Assembly: GCF_005844455.1 (NCBI RefSeq)
Contig: NZ_SPGF01000003.1
Span: forward strand, 17,920-81,919
DNA: 64,000 bases
Source of the DNA: Streptococcus mitis
GTDB lineage: Bacteria > Bacillota > Bacilli > Lactobacillales > Streptococcaceae
Direction of reading: 5' to 3'
Below are positions 43,328 to 54,000 of the stretch, in pieces. A model generated the notes under the pieces. It did not search any database, was not told the origin of the DNA, and worked only from the letters and a program-made list of their open reading frames with translations. The position numbers and the translations under genes were made by a program. Each line of letters starts with the position of its first letter. Position 1 is the first letter of the stretch.

Positions 43328-44008
43328 TTATTGGTTACTACTAGTTGCGGTTGTTGGTTCAGAAGGTGTAGGTGTTGACGTTGATGTAGATGAAACTGGA
43401 GTCGAGCTTGAACTGCTAGTATCTGAATAAGTTCCTATACTTTGCCCTCTCGCTTCAGTCAATACGATAGGCTCTATTTTATTGATTAATAGTTTCCCTG
43501 CTTTTTCTACATAGGTCAATCGAATTGTCGCCTTCGTACTACCAGTTAGCCCCTTAGAAGCTCTATTATCTTTCTCTGTTAAGGTGGTACTAGTATATTG
43601 AACCTGAGCTAATGCAATTTTATGTTGTTTATCAATGTAGATAGAGCCTGATTCAAAAGCTTGATCAACCACATACCCCTTATAGGTCTGGTTGACTGGT
43701 TTTTGTTCTTCTTGAACAGTTTCCTGATACATGGAATCCGTCATAAAAGGCTTATAGCGTGGTCGATTCTCTTCTAAATCCTTTTTGGTATAGTAAGCAA
43801 TTAGAAAGTCCTCGACCTGCTGTTCAGTAAGAGATAGTTGTTCCTGTTGTTTCTCTTCTGTTTTTTGCTTCGCCTCTTCCTGAACTTGACTATTCTGTCT
43901 CAAATTCTGTTGTACTTGGGCAATAGAATAGCCTAGGACAATACATAAAACGGTAGCAACTCCGATAAGGAATCCCTTTACCATTTTGATTAACTTTTGA
44001 TTATACAT
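43328..44008 (-). CDS. VirB8/TcpC-like membrane protein
   Basis: 226 residues. One N-terminal membrane segment at about 12-30 (FLIGVATVLCIVLGYSIA), a coiled linker rich in Gln/Glu, and an extracellular NTF2-like alpha/beta domain (about 60-190: VEDFLIAYYTKKDLEENRPR, KIALAQVQYTSTTL). A Ser/Thr/Pro tail follows. Single-pass proteins with this fold act as VirB8-type scaffold in Gram-positive type IV systems. The family call rests on layout and context. Confidence 0.65.
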   Translation of the reverse strand: MYNQKLIKMVKGFLIGVATVLCIVLGYSIAQVQQNLRQNSQVQEEAKQKTEEKQQEQLSLTEQQVEDFLIAYYTKKDLEENRPRYKPFMTDSMYQETVQEEQKPVNQTYKGYVVDQAFESGSIYIDKQHKIALAQVQYTSTTLTEKDNRASKGLTGSTKATIRLTYVEKAGKLLINKIEPIVLTEARGQSIGTYSDTSSSSSTPVSSTSTSTPTPSEPTTATSSNQ

Positions 44009-44020
44009 TCTTTTCCTTTC

Positions 44021-46747
44021 TTATTTAGGGGTAACAAAATAGATACCTGATTGTGGTTTCAAAGTACGCCAACTTGATACATATAAACCACCAAAGTTCA
44101 TTTCTGAAACTAAGAAGCTACCATCGCTATTAACGTACTCACAGAAAGCAACGTGACCATAGATTGGCGATGCCCCAGCTACACCATTCATGAATACAGC
44201 TGCAGAACCTGGTTTAGGAGTCGTTGAGATGTCATATCCTTGCGCTTGACCACTATCAACCCACTGATTAGCATTTCCTAAATACGGATAAATTCCTATT
44301 CCAATCTGGGCAAAACGGTTATAGACATACCAAGTACAATTTCCTAGTGCATAGGCATTACCTGAATAACCTTGACCCTCTAAAAGTGCTTGATCGGTAG
44401 GTAGTCCATAAGGTAGCTTATCTTTATATTCTGCTGGAACTTGCTTGCTAGAAACACCTGTCGAACCTCCTCCTTTATTTTTTAAGAAATTCAACCATTG
44501 ACGGGCTGCAGATTGCCGTTCTAAAAGCTTATTTCCTGGGACTCCTAACCAAGCGTTCAAGAAGTCCTCCGCAAGAGTTTCTACGGATCCAGTAGATGTT
44601 ACAATTCTTCTGAATGCTACACGTCTAGTTGGATCATCTTCCTCCAGAAGAAATTTTGTTTGGACTTCCGCAGACCAAATATCTCCATTCACAGATTTTG
44701 CAAAATTCCACAATGCAAGAGCACGAGGGCCAGTAAATTGACCAATCCCAATCCCGATATAGTGCAAACCATTGACTAGATAACCTCTTTCCTTTAAAGG
44801 CAAGGTAGGGTACATAGCTTGAAAGGCTCCCCAGTTGCCAACTAGATTTTCTGCGGTTGGCTCTTTAGCGACTTTATCAAACTGATTATTGGTTAGAAAG
44901 TCTGTTTCATAGCGTTTAAAGGTAATGGAACTCTCAATATCAAATCCTCCCAAAACAGCTGCAATTCCTTCATTTGTTGCTTCTGGTATATTTTTTTTGA
45001 TCGCATCTGCAAAAGCTCTCGCACGTTTTCCTTTCTCTCCAGATGTTTCAATGCTACTCACAACAGATGTTGCTTGTGTGTACTCTACACGCTGGAAGTA
45101 AAAACCGACATTGACATAAGTCCAACTCTTTTCAACATTACCATCTTTGTCTTTCTTATTTGATCGATCAGGTTCTAGTTTTTGATAATAAACCGTTTGA
45201 TTTCCTTCAGATGCCACCTTTCCTATGATATCTCCAGATTTGACATAATCTCCTGTTTTGTAACGAATCGTATCTACATTCTTATACAGGAACTTGGAAT
45301 TCTCATCACTGATTTCTATATCATTACCATTTACTTCAACTTTCCCATCTAGAACTGCTAATAGAGTTTGCCCACCTGTGGCTTGCAAAACAGAACCATT
45401 AAAGATCTCCTTCTTAGTTTTATAACCAAAACGCTCAATAATCTGAAGGGGAGCTTCTGATTCAGGCTGATCTTCTGTATAAAATGGATTATCTAGCTCT
45501 TGTAGCAACATATATTTTCCGCTATCTCTAGCAATTTCTAAAAGTTGTTTATACTCCTCTAACTCGTCCTTATCAAGCTTATAGAGATTATTTTTGGTAT
45601 AAAGCTCTTCCATCGTTTTAAGATTGTCTTTATCCCCATTCAAATTCTTCCATAAGGTATCTAAGTAAAGTTTTCCACGATTCTGTTGTGAAAAATATTT
45701 ATTCCCGTCCATACGAAGCTTATCTGAAATATCATCATACTTATAATTCAAGTACAAAAGCAGATCGTCAATTTTTGTCCAATAATCTACCTTGTCATTT
45801 GATTTTTCACGATCCAATTTTGAAAGATACAACCAGGTATCATTCATATCAAATTCATCTTGACGGGTAATTCCTGAACTACCGATACCAAGTATAGCCA
45901 GAAACAAAAGCAGACCAAAAGAAATCAGATAAGCCTTTAAGCTAAATGGCTTTTTGATAATAGCTTTAAGCGGTTTAGAACTTACACGGTAGAACTTCCT
46001 CGCTTTCTTAGCAACTTTCCCTGTTTTAGAAGTAGCTAAGCGTTGCTTATAAGCCTGAATACGACGAGAGAGTTTTCCTTCCCAAGAAAATTCTCTTGGA
46101 GTTCGAGTGAAACCTCTTCCTTTAGCCTTATTGTAGACTCTATTTCCAAGGCTATAGCTCGATTTAACCATTCCTTGGCCAAGTTTCCCGCTGTACTTCC
46201 CAATCGTTTTGATCCGTTTCCCTTGAATCTGAATATCCTGATACCGATATTTAGCTCGTGCTATATCTGATAGTGTATCATTCTGATGCGCAACAGAGCT
46301 AGCTTGTTGACTGGTTGATCGTTCTAGAGCCTGTTTAGTAGCACGGAACAACTTCTTCTTGCGTGAACCACCATTAGCCTCTTGAGCAACTTTAAAAGTT
46401 CTTTTAGAAGTTTTTTTCTCCAGTTTCGCCTTATCTAACTCCTGTTTAAGAAAGGCCTGCTTTTTAATTTCTTCTGGACGAAGCGCCTTTCCTTCTTTTC
46501 CAAGATTTCTTCCTTGTTTCTGGATATTCTTGTACTCTTTTTGTATTTTCTTGACCTTGTTCTTAGAAGCTCGAAATTGGCTACGACTCTTCTTTACCAA
46601 CTGACGTTTAGAGTGAGTCTGAGATTGTAGCTTCGTAAGTTGTTTTGCGCTATCTTGTTGAACCGTTCGGTAATTCTTACGAACCGTCTCCAGTTTTTGA
46701 TCTAACTTATGACCGATTGTGTTTGGTCTGCCTTTCTCCTGATCCAT
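44021..46747 (-). CDS. T4SS peptidoglycan hydrolase (lysozyme-like plus CHAP)
   Basis: 908 residues. A basic helical N-terminal 260 residues (cytosolic) precede one membrane segment at about 270-292 (YLISFGLLLFLAILGIG). The extracellular part has a degenerate M23/LytM-like beta domain (VLDGKVEVNGNDIEI; GDYVKSGDIIGKV). A phage tail lysozyme-type domain follows (about 570-730: GIAAVLGGFDIESSITF, GIGIGQFTGPRALALW). The C-terminal CHAP amidase has Cys in GNCTWYVYNR and His in YGHVAFCEY. It opens the cell wall for the channel, as VirB1 does. The two-hydrolase layout is standard in Gram-positive conjugation. Confidence 0.9.
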   Translation of the reverse strand: MDQEKGRPNTIGHKLDQKLETVRKNYRTVQQDSAKQLTKLQSQTHSKRQLVKKSRSQFRASKNKVKKIQKEYKNIQKQGRNLGKEGKALRPEEIKKQAFLKQELDKAKLEKKTSKRTFKVAQEANGGSRKKKLFRATKQALERSTSQQASSVAHQNDTLSDIARAKYRYQDIQIQGKRIKTIGKYSGKLGQGMVKSSYSLGNRVYNKAKGRGFTRTPREFSWEGKLSRRIQAYKQRLATSKTGKVAKKARKFYRVSSKPLKAIIKKPFSLKAYLISFGLLLFLAILGIGSSGITRQDEFDMNDTWLYLSKLDREKSNDKVDYWTKIDDLLLYLNYKYDDISDKLRMDGNKYFSQQNRGKLYLDTLWKNLNGDKDNLKTMEELYTKNNLYKLDKDELEEYKQLLEIARDSGKYMLLQELDNPFYTEDQPESEAPLQIIERFGYKTKKEIFNGSVLQATGGQTLLAVLDGKVEVNGNDIEISDENSKFLYKNVDTIRYKTGDYVKSGDIIGKVASEGNQTVYYQKLEPDRSNKKDKDGNVEKSWTYVNVGFYFQRVEYTQATSVVSSIETSGEKGKRARAFADAIKKNIPEATNEGIAAVLGGFDIESSITFKRYETDFLTNNQFDKVAKEPTAENLVGNWGAFQAMYPTLPLKERGYLVNGLHYIGIGIGQFTGPRALALWNFAKSVNGDIWSAEVQTKFLLEEDDPTRRVAFRRIVTSTGSVETLAEDFLNAWLGVPGNKLLERQSAARQWLNFLKNKGGGSTGVSSKQVPAEYKDKLPYGLPTDQALLEGQGYSGNAYALGNCTWYVYNRFAQIGIGIYPYLGNANQWVDSGQAQGYDISTTPKPGSAAVFMNGVAGASPIYGHVAFCEYVNSDGSFLVSEMNFGGLYVSSWRTLKPQSGIYFVTPK

Positions 46748-46757
46748 AGTGAGACTC

Positions 46758-49121
46758 CTAAGCGTCTGTTGCGACTAAGTTATACAACTTAGTATTCTTT
46801 GGTATTGGATTTTCAAATGGCACCACAACTGGCCCAGCTACGATTAAGCCAGTACCTTTAGCTTTTGGCCGTGCTAAGTAGCGAATCTGTTTGTCAGTCA
46901 GATTGACAATCTCCTTTAAGATAGCCAAATCCTGGGGCTTTTGTTTGAGCAAAATCATGAACTCGCTATTTGAAAGTAACTTCCGACCTTCTTCAACAGC
47001 AGCTAGCGTTTCTACGTTCTGGGTAATTCCTGTTGGAATCGCACCGTATTTCCGAATCCGTGAATACAATGTAGTAAAGAAGTCTGCTTGGGCTTTATTT
47101 TTAAATAAAATCTGCATCTCATCAAAGTAAACCCAAGTGGTACATTTCCCTTGATTTTCTACAATTTGATTCCAGATATAATCCTGAATAACCATCAACG
47201 CAAATGGCTTCAACTTGTGCGACAACTTCTTCAGATTAAAGATAACAAAGCGGTGATTGAGATCCACGTTTGTATTGTGAGCGAAAATATCTTGCGAACC
47301 AGTTGTATAGGTTTCTACCGCCAAAGCTAAATCTTGAGCTTCTGGCTCTGGTTGTTCCTTCAATACCTGGTGCCACTCTTTTAACGTTGGAGTAAAATCA
47401 TCTGTCAAATAGCGCTCATAAGTCATACCTGTTACACGGTCAATAATCCCAATCTGTGCATCTGTCACCTCAGATAAAATCGATTCGAATAATCCCATCA
47501 ACAAGTTTGCCTTATCTCCAATCGGATCGTCATCCTCATCATCCAAACGATCTAGGTCTGGTAGATCTAAAAGATTGATATGTGTTTTAGAACCAATCGA
47601 AATATCCACCATCTGAGCACCGAAAGCACGGCCAATATCAGAATATTCATCTTCGGGATCCACAATAATTACTCGATCTTCTGGATATTTCAGCAAAGTC
47701 GGAATGACTTCTCCACCCTTAATCGTAGTAGACTTACCAGATCCAGAGGAACCAAGCACAACACCAGAACCCGTATTCAGATCACGTTTTCGATCCAGTG
47801 TAATGATATTGTTTGATAACTGATTTTGACCATAGTAGCGAGCAAGTGAGCTGTCAGACTTCAAATCCACGTTAGTAAAAGGAACTTGCGTAGCAATATT
47901 AGCTGTAGTCATCTTTCTCATGAAATTCTTCTTCACATTTACGAAGCACTCACCGATAGGTAAAACCGTATTTAGAGCCTCTTCTTGGTAATAATAGAGA
48001 TCTTCAAATTCTACCCCTAGCTTCCGACCAGCACGCTTAATCTTCTGCTCATTACGTTGTAGTTCCTCCTGGTTATCCGCCTTAAAATACACTGCAATAA
48101 AGCCAGAGAAGATTTTCTGATCATACTCAGTAATCTCATCTCGCCACTTCTTGGTAGCTTCTGAGATTTCTTGGTCACGACCAGCAACGACCGCATCATC
48201 AAAGATACCAGATTGAGCAGCCTTCCGTTTAGAACGTAGCTTCCCAATTTCAGCATCTGTTTCTGCATCGTCAATCTTCTCTAAGATTTCAACGTTCTCA
48301 TAGGGTTCTGCATGGATAGTAATAGCCAGCTCCAACCCCAGTGTTGTCAAATCTCGAATAAGCCGATCAGACATCCAGTTAGGATAGCGACGTGCATAGA
48401 GCACCTTGCACCAACGATCATCTATAACCATCCGTTTTTCCTGAAATTCAATCCGGTTTGGAGCAATAAATGATTTCGTTGACAGACCAGATAAAGCAAT
48501 TTCTTTGTAATCAAAATTAACATACGGGTTATCTCGTAACAGTTCAGAAAAGACCTTTAGACGATCCAAACCATTCATTTCCTTAAATGTAATATCAGAT
48601 TCCTGAAATTGCGTTCCCAGGGAAACTCCTATATCTTGCAGTAACAACTGAGCCTGTTTTCGATCATCAGCGTTCGTTGAAATGGTCACATACTTATGTA
48701 CCTCGAAGTTGTTAGCATGTGTTGTAAATCGCTCCTTAATCATCTCATTCAACTCCTCACGATAGTCATCATAGCCATCGTTTGTTTCTTCAAACAAGAT
48801 ATTCTGCAAGGAGTTATCCGATACTCGACGGTTGATTACTAAGAGTTGATAGTTACTGCCCTCATCCAGTGAATTAAGAGCATCCATCGTTGTATCGATG
48901 ATACTCTCTTTTTCATCTTGTTGAGCTGTCGAGTAAGAAGCATCTCCCAACATAAAGCTACGAGAGTACTTCTCACGTGCAACGTGCATCAATCCATCTT
49001 CATGTAGATGTGTGTAATTGATCGTGTTCTGCGTTGTAGGTTTCATCTGGCGACGCAAACGATCAATTTTTTTCTTTTCTGCTTTTTCTAGTTTTTCTCT
49101 TTTGCTTTTGAATAAACTCAT
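46758..49121 (-). CDS. virB4: VirB4-type conjugation ATPase
   Basis: 787 residues, normal for VirB4. Walker A is GSSGSGKST at 457-465, Walker B VYFDEMQILF near 680, and ITQNVETL follows. The N-terminal half is the VirB4 regulatory domain (YVTISTNADDRKQAQLLLQD). VirB4 powers channel assembly and pilin handling at the inner face of the membrane. The start overlaps the prgI-like gene by 59 bp. It is the anchor gene for the T4SS call. Confidence 0.95.
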   Translation of the reverse strand: MSLFKSKREKLEKAEKKKIDRLRRQMKPTTQNTINYTHLHEDGLMHVAREKYSRSFMLGDASYSTAQQDEKESIIDTTMDALNSLDEGSNYQLLVINRRVSDNSLQNILFEETNDGYDDYREELNEMIKERFTTHANNFEVHKYVTISTNADDRKQAQLLLQDIGVSLGTQFQESDITFKEMNGLDRLKVFSELLRDNPYVNFDYKEIALSGLSTKSFIAPNRIEFQEKRMVIDDRWCKVLYARRYPNWMSDRLIRDLTTLGLELAITIHAEPYENVEILEKIDDAETDAEIGKLRSKRKAAQSGIFDDAVVAGRDQEISEATKKWRDEITEYDQKIFSGFIAVYFKADNQEELQRNEQKIKRAGRKLGVEFEDLYYYQEEALNTVLPIGECFVNVKKNFMRKMTTANIATQVPFTNVDLKSDSSLARYYGQNQLSNNIITLDRKRDLNTGSGVVLGSSGSGKSTTIKGGEVIPTLLKYPEDRVIIVDPEDEYSDIGRAFGAQMVDISIGSKTHINLLDLPDLDRLDDEDDDPIGDKANLLMGLFESILSEVTDAQIGIIDRVTGMTYERYLTDDFTPTLKEWHQVLKEQPEPEAQDLALAVETYTTGSQDIFAHNTNVDLNHRFVIFNLKKLSHKLKPFALMVIQDYIWNQIVENQGKCTTWVYFDEMQILFKNKAQADFFTTLYSRIRKYGAIPTGITQNVETLAAVEEGRKLLSNSEFMILLKQKPQDLAILKEIVNLTDKQIRYLARPKAKGTGLIVAGPVVVPFENPIPKNTKLYNLVATDA

Positions 49122-49437
49122 CTTTCGTATACATTCCTACCTTTCCAAATTCTGTCTCATAGGTTCTTTGTTGGATCCGGAAAAAGAAATCGATTTTTTC
49201 TTTAATCCGCATTCGCTTGGTCATGCCTGTACCGTACATTGCCCCAGGAACTACAAATAGAGCATCCCAAAGATAAATGTACCAATCAGGTAGACCAAAG
49301 AAATAAATAGCAGTTGTCCCTGAGACAGCTATTATCAAACATACGTAGAGAACAATCATTCTACCTGTTAATCCAAATAAAATAGGTCTGTCCTCTGTTT
49401 CAAATTCTCTTAAAAATTCTGATCCAATTTTTTTCAA
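49063..49437 (-). CDS. PrgI-family membrane protein
   Basis: 124 residues with two membrane segments at about 26-70 (MIVLYVCLIIAVSGTTAIYF, IYLWDALFVVPGAMYG). A basic tail KQKRKTRKSRKEK ends it. The N-terminus EFETEDRPILFGLTGRMI is typical of PrgI-type proteins, which in Gram-positive T4SS are encoded upstream of virB4. It is VirB3-like in position. Confidence 0.85.
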   Translation of the reverse strand: MKKIGSEFLREFETEDRPILFGLTGRMIVLYVCLIIAVSGTTAIYFFGLPDWYIYLWDALFVVPGAMYGTGMTKRMRIKEKIDFFFRIQQRTYETEFGKVGMYTKDEFIQKQKRKTRKSRKEKN

Positions 49438-49493
49438 TTAGTTTCCTTTCATACAAAATCACATCGATTAATTCTAATTTTTCCATACATGGA

Positions 49494-50243
49494 TTATACT
49501 CCTAAAAGTTGCTTGGCTTTTCGACTAGTTCCAACAAGTGTAAAGATGTATATTACACCTTTAGCAATTGACGCAAAGGCTGTCCCCCAACTTCCGCTAG
49601 TTCCTGCAGCAACTTTTAACATATCTGTAGTGACTAAACCATTATATACAACAGATACTACAATTAGAATAACTCCGATAAAGGCAGAGGCCGCAAAGTA
49701 TTTCAGGAAGTTAATCGTGACAGTTCGTAAAGAATCCATCATAAAGAAAGCTACCAATAATGGAGCTAAAGCCTTAAGCATATACAAGTCTAAATACCTT
49801 AGGAAGATAATAATTCCAAGTATTATATTAGCTATGAATTCAGTTAGTCCACCGACTAGACCAAAAATACTTTTTTCAAACCAACCTTTGACAGCACCTT
49901 GCGCATATTGATATTTATCAAGTTGTGAAGGTACTACATGAGCAATTACCTTTACAATAATATTAAGCAATTCAAGAATGGCATCGCAAATTTGAGATGA
50001 GGCAGAAATCATGATGAAAGCAAATAAATACTTCATCAAGGCCTCTAACCATATCTTTTGGGTTAGCGAACCTCCTCTGGACTTGACCATTTGTGACCAC
50101 GATGCCATTTCAAACCAGAAAAAAAGACCTAAAAGGATATACCCAATAGGTCTGACTGCATCAGCCATTATATTTACAGCTTGGTTTGTCGCCGAGCTGT
50201 AACTGGAAAGAGAACTAGTTAGCTCTCTAATATCTAAATTCAT
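49494..50243 (-). CDS. VirB6/TrbL-like polytopic membrane protein
   Basis: 249 residues with six to seven hydrophobic segments, including IGYILLGLFFWFEMASW at about 32-48 and YLFAFIMISASSQICDAI. ILGIIIFLRYLDLYMLKALA is at about 141-160, and FAASAFIGVILIVVSVVYNG is further on. VirB6-like proteins form the inner-membrane part of the channel. It lies between the pilin-like gene and prgI, the usual place. Family based on topology and context. Confidence 0.8.
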   Translation of the reverse strand: MNLDIRELTSSLSSYSSATNQAVNIMADAVRPIGYILLGLFFWFEMASWSQMVKSRGGSLTQKIWLEALMKYLFAFIMISASSQICDAILELLNIIVKVIAHVVPSQLDKYQYAQGAVKGWFEKSIFGLVGGLTEFIANIILGIIIFLRYLDLYMLKALAPLLVAFFMMDSLRTVTINFLKYFAASAFIGVILIVVSVVYNGLVTTDMLKVAAGTSGSWGTAFASIAKGVIYIFTLVGTSRKAKQLLGV

Positions 50244-50252
50244 AGGCTACTC

Positions 50253-50480
50253 CTAAAATTTTAGTTGAGACAGTGATGCAATGACTGCAGCCGCAATCCC
50301 TGCAGAAGCAACAGCCAAGAATGCACCATTAATCATAGAATCAGAACCATCATCTTGTCTTTGCTTATCTTTATTCTTTCTTCCTTGAATATAATCAACC
50401 GCACCATTCCAGATCCAGATAAGACCTGTGATTGTTCCAACTACACCTAGACCAGTAATAATTTTTGTAATAATTTCCAT
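50253..50480 (-). CDS. VirB2/TcpD-like pilin or small channel subunit
   Basis: 75 residues with two hydrophobic helices (IITKIITGLGVVGTITGLIW at about 4-23; GAFLAVASAGIAAAVIASL at about 52-70) separated by a charged loop QGRKNKDKQRQDDGSD. Small two-helix proteins next to virB6 usually take the VirB2 place in Gram-positive systems. No cleavable signal peptide is seen. Confidence 0.7.
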   Translation of the reverse strand: MEIITKIITGLGVVGTITGLIWIWNGAVDYIQGRKNKDKQRQDDGSDSMINGAFLAVASAGIAAAVIASLSQLKF

Positions 50481-50519
50481 TTTATTTTACCTCTTTTAAT
50501 TTCTTTTTTTCTTTAATAA

Positions 50520-50548
50520 AAAGCACTGCAGAGATTTCTACAGTGCCA
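50520..50548 (-). terminator. Internal terminator-like hairpin
   Basis: GCACTG-TAGAAATCTCT-GCAGTGC followed by TTTTTATT on the minus strand, 20 bp after a membrane protein gene. It separates the surface-protein block from the T4SS block and may allow read-through. Confidence 0.65.
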
Positions 50549-50563
50549 AACACAATACTATTT

Positions 50564-50986
50564 TTATAATTCATCAAATTCTTCACGATAAATCGTCCGA
50601 ACAGTAGCTACTAGAAGAGTAAGTACTATCATAATCGGAATCTCAATATGTGGATAGGGAAGGAAATTAGTTCCACCTGTAGGTATTGGAAATTCATGAA
50701 CTGCGCCATCAATCCAAGCACGTTGAACAAAACCCATAACATGAATTCCGTACCATCGGAAAAAAGCATCTCCTACCGAAGGAGTAATCCAGTGTAAGAT
50801 ATCAATCAAAAGCCAAAAAGGCAAAAGCAGAACTAATCCAACACAACATTTAGATACAATCCAAAGTATGACAACTCCAAACGCTGATTTCACAACATTA
50901 ATACACCAAAGAACGATATAAAAGGGAGCTGTAAAAATCCTAATGATAGCTACCCATAACCAGGAAAAATCACTTCCAAATTTCAT
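50564..50986 (-). CDS. ICE membrane protein, 140 residues
   Basis: Three hydrophobic stretches (IIRIFTAPFYIVLWCINVV at about 14-32, VILWIVSKCCVGLVLLLPFW at about 39-58, IEIPIMIVLTLLVATV near 112-128) suggest an integral membrane protein. It lies between the antigen I/II gene and the VirB2-like gene. No family recognised; probably part of the transfer apparatus. Confidence 0.6.
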   Translation of the reverse strand: MKFGSDFSWLWVAIIRIFTAPFYIVLWCINVVKSAFGVVILWIVSKCCVGLVLLLPFWLLIDILHWITPSVGDAFFRWYGIHVMGFVQRAWIDGAVHEFPIPTGGTNFLPYPHIEIPIMIVLTLLVATVRTIYREEFDEL

Positions 50987-51057
50987 AATCCTACTCCTCC
51001 ACGATTTACCGTTATTATACCATAAAAATAGCTTATTTCAAAGGTTCCTAGAATATT

Positions 51058-54000
51058 CTAAGCCTCTTTTTTCTTACGCTTGCTGTAGAGCAATCCTGCA
51101 GCAGCACCCCCCATTGCCAGACCAGCTAACAGCAATTCTGCAGAACCCTGCTCACCTGTAGATGGCAAGCTTCGTTCTGGTTGTTGCGGATGTTCTTCAG
51201 GAGTTTTTGGCTCTTCTGGAGTATTAGTCACAACCGTATTGGAAACAACTTCCACACCGTTAACTGTATGATAGTAAGTGTTTTCTACTGTTCCTGACTG
51301 AATGCGTGTCATTTGTAGATATACTTCCGCTTGAAACTCTGATGTATCTAAAATTGACTTCAAGAAAGCATCATCAAAGCTAATATCTACTTTACCTTTA
51401 GCCTTGTCTACCACTTGACTTGTGAACTTAGTTAATTCATCACCAGCTTTGAATTTTTGGCCATCACTTGTTTCAAAATCTACAGCAGCAAATACCTTGT
51501 AAACACTTTGATAATCATCATGTGTTTCATCGTAGTCATCGCTAAATTTATACTCAAATAACTGTTCTGAGCGATCTTTTGGAATCAAGGAACCAACTAA
51601 TTTATAATTAAATGTTTGATTCATCTTGACCTCTTTTCCATCCAAACTTTCTTTGCTTAAATGGTCGACTACTACATCTTTCTTTGGTTCAATCTTCGGA
51701 ACATTATTGACTACAGTTTCAGTTACATAAGCCATACCAAAATCAACTTGATAAGCTGTATTCTCATACTTACCACCTGTTTGACCCAATTCCTTCTTAA
51801 CAGTCATTGGATTGGTAATCGTCAGAACTTCTCCAGCTTGCACGTAGGTCTTGTAGAACTCCTCTGGATTCTCTGCCTCGAATACTTGAATCGCTCCTTT
51901 CGGAGTGAAATGGCTGGACTTCAAGGCTTCTTGGACACCTGATGGGGCCTTAGCTAAACTCTCATAAAGAGCCATTTTCAAACCTTTGACTACTTGCCCT
52001 TTAGAATCCGTTACTTGAACACCGTCTTGATTGATTGTAACAGCTTCTTCTGGGTAATCATCAACGATATAGAACCCTTTGCCAATACGATCTTTATCTA
52101 CTTCAATGCCCTTGTATTGGCTATAATCTGCCGTTACCTTGTAGTAGTTGACAGAGCCTGCCAAGACCTGTTTCCCATCGATGTTAACACCTTCCTTGTT
52201 AAGATTCTTTTTGGTTGGTTTAACAGTAGGAACATTATTTACAACTGTATCAGTTTGATATCCGTTACCGAAATCAACTTGGTAAGCCGTATTCTCAAAT
52301 GATTTTCCTGAATTTCGCAATTCTTCCTTAGTTACCATTGGATCAATAATTGTAACAGATTTTCCTGCCTTGATATATTGGTTAAAATAGGCTTCTGGAT
52401 CATCCACTAAAAATACTTGGAAAGCTCCCTTAGGCTTAATCTCAGAACTATCTAGAAAGGCTTTAACCTTATCATTATCAACAGCTTCAATAGAATCATA
52501 CTGATACACTGAAATACCAGAAACTTCTTTTCCTTCGCTATCAATATAACGAATATCTGATTTATTAATAGTCACTGCCTCTTCTGGATAATCATCAATC
52601 GCACCAAATCCTTTTAGAATAGCAGATGGATCTGCCTTTATTCCTTTATACTGATCATAATCCAAGGTTATATGGTAGTAATTCGTTGAACCAGCTAGAA
52701 CTGTCTTTCCATCGATGATAACACCATCCTTATTATGATTGTGTTTGAAAGGTTTGATCAAGTTGTTATTCGGATTGTCTGGATCATTCGGTTTACCTGG
52801 GGTTGTTACCTTAGCAATATTTGAATAAGACTCAAATTCATTATTCAAATTCAAACGGAAGTTGTTCTTATAGGTTGCACCATCATTCGTTACTGTACCA
52901 TACACTTTAAGAACAGGCGCGGTAAATACTTTAGTTAAATCCAAATTAACTTTATCTAAACCTTCAGACTTCAATAACCCTTTTAACTGATGTTTAGCTT
53001 TATCATAAGTTATTGTAAAATCTGAGTTTTGAACTATAGTTTTTGCTAAATCTAAACGATATCCTTGAGGTAGGTTGTCTGTTAGTTCATAAATTGTAGT
53101 TTCTTGTCTGTTTGCTGCAAGAGGTTTAGTTTTCAACTCCCAAACAACTTCTGATAACTTAGGTACTGACGAATTATTTATATTTGTACCTGCAGAGTTC
53201 TTAACTAACTTTTCTACAGTTGGCGTAGTTCTCAAGCGAGTGTAGGTAACCTCAATTTCTCTTGGTGCGATCTCATTTGGCACAGGTTTTAAGCCTGGTT
53301 TTGGAGGTTCACTCGGAATAGGAACGTGAGGTGTATCTGGTTCATCTTTTGGTGAAGCTAATAAAGGTTTCTCCGTAGGAGGTGTCAATGGAGTCTTATC
53401 CTTCTCCTTATATTCAGGTTCTAAAGGTCTTGGTTTTGTAGACTCGCTTGGTTTAGGAGGTTCTTTTGGCAAAGGAACCTCACCTGTATCAGATACTGGT
53501 GGAATTTCTGGTAATAACGATTTAGGTGTAGGTTTCTCAATAGTATCCTTATCCTTTTGAATTAAGCTTGGTGGAATTGGTACTTTTAGCGGAGACGGTG
53601 GAGGAACTAACTGTGTAACTACAGAATTACCACCCCATAATGTGAATCCATACGCAGATTTGAAAATTTCATGGTCGGATGTTGGAGTTTTACCTTCTTT
53701 AGCATCAGATTTATGCCAGTACTCTCTATACGCTGCAGAAGCAGACTCTGAATAAGGAGTTAACCCCCAATCTGCATTAGCTAGATACTGAATACGGTGA
53801 CGTGTCCCCTTACCTACACTAGCATACGTTCCGGAAGGAGTACTCTCATCCGATCGGTTATCACCATATAAAGGATCTCCTTTTTTAAAGCGATTTAATC
53901 CACTAACATCATCTGCATCAACTACTCCTACGGTATATACACCTGCCCAGAAGGTCTCGCCTCTAACAACCTTCTCCTGAACGTTCGAACCTGGAGGATT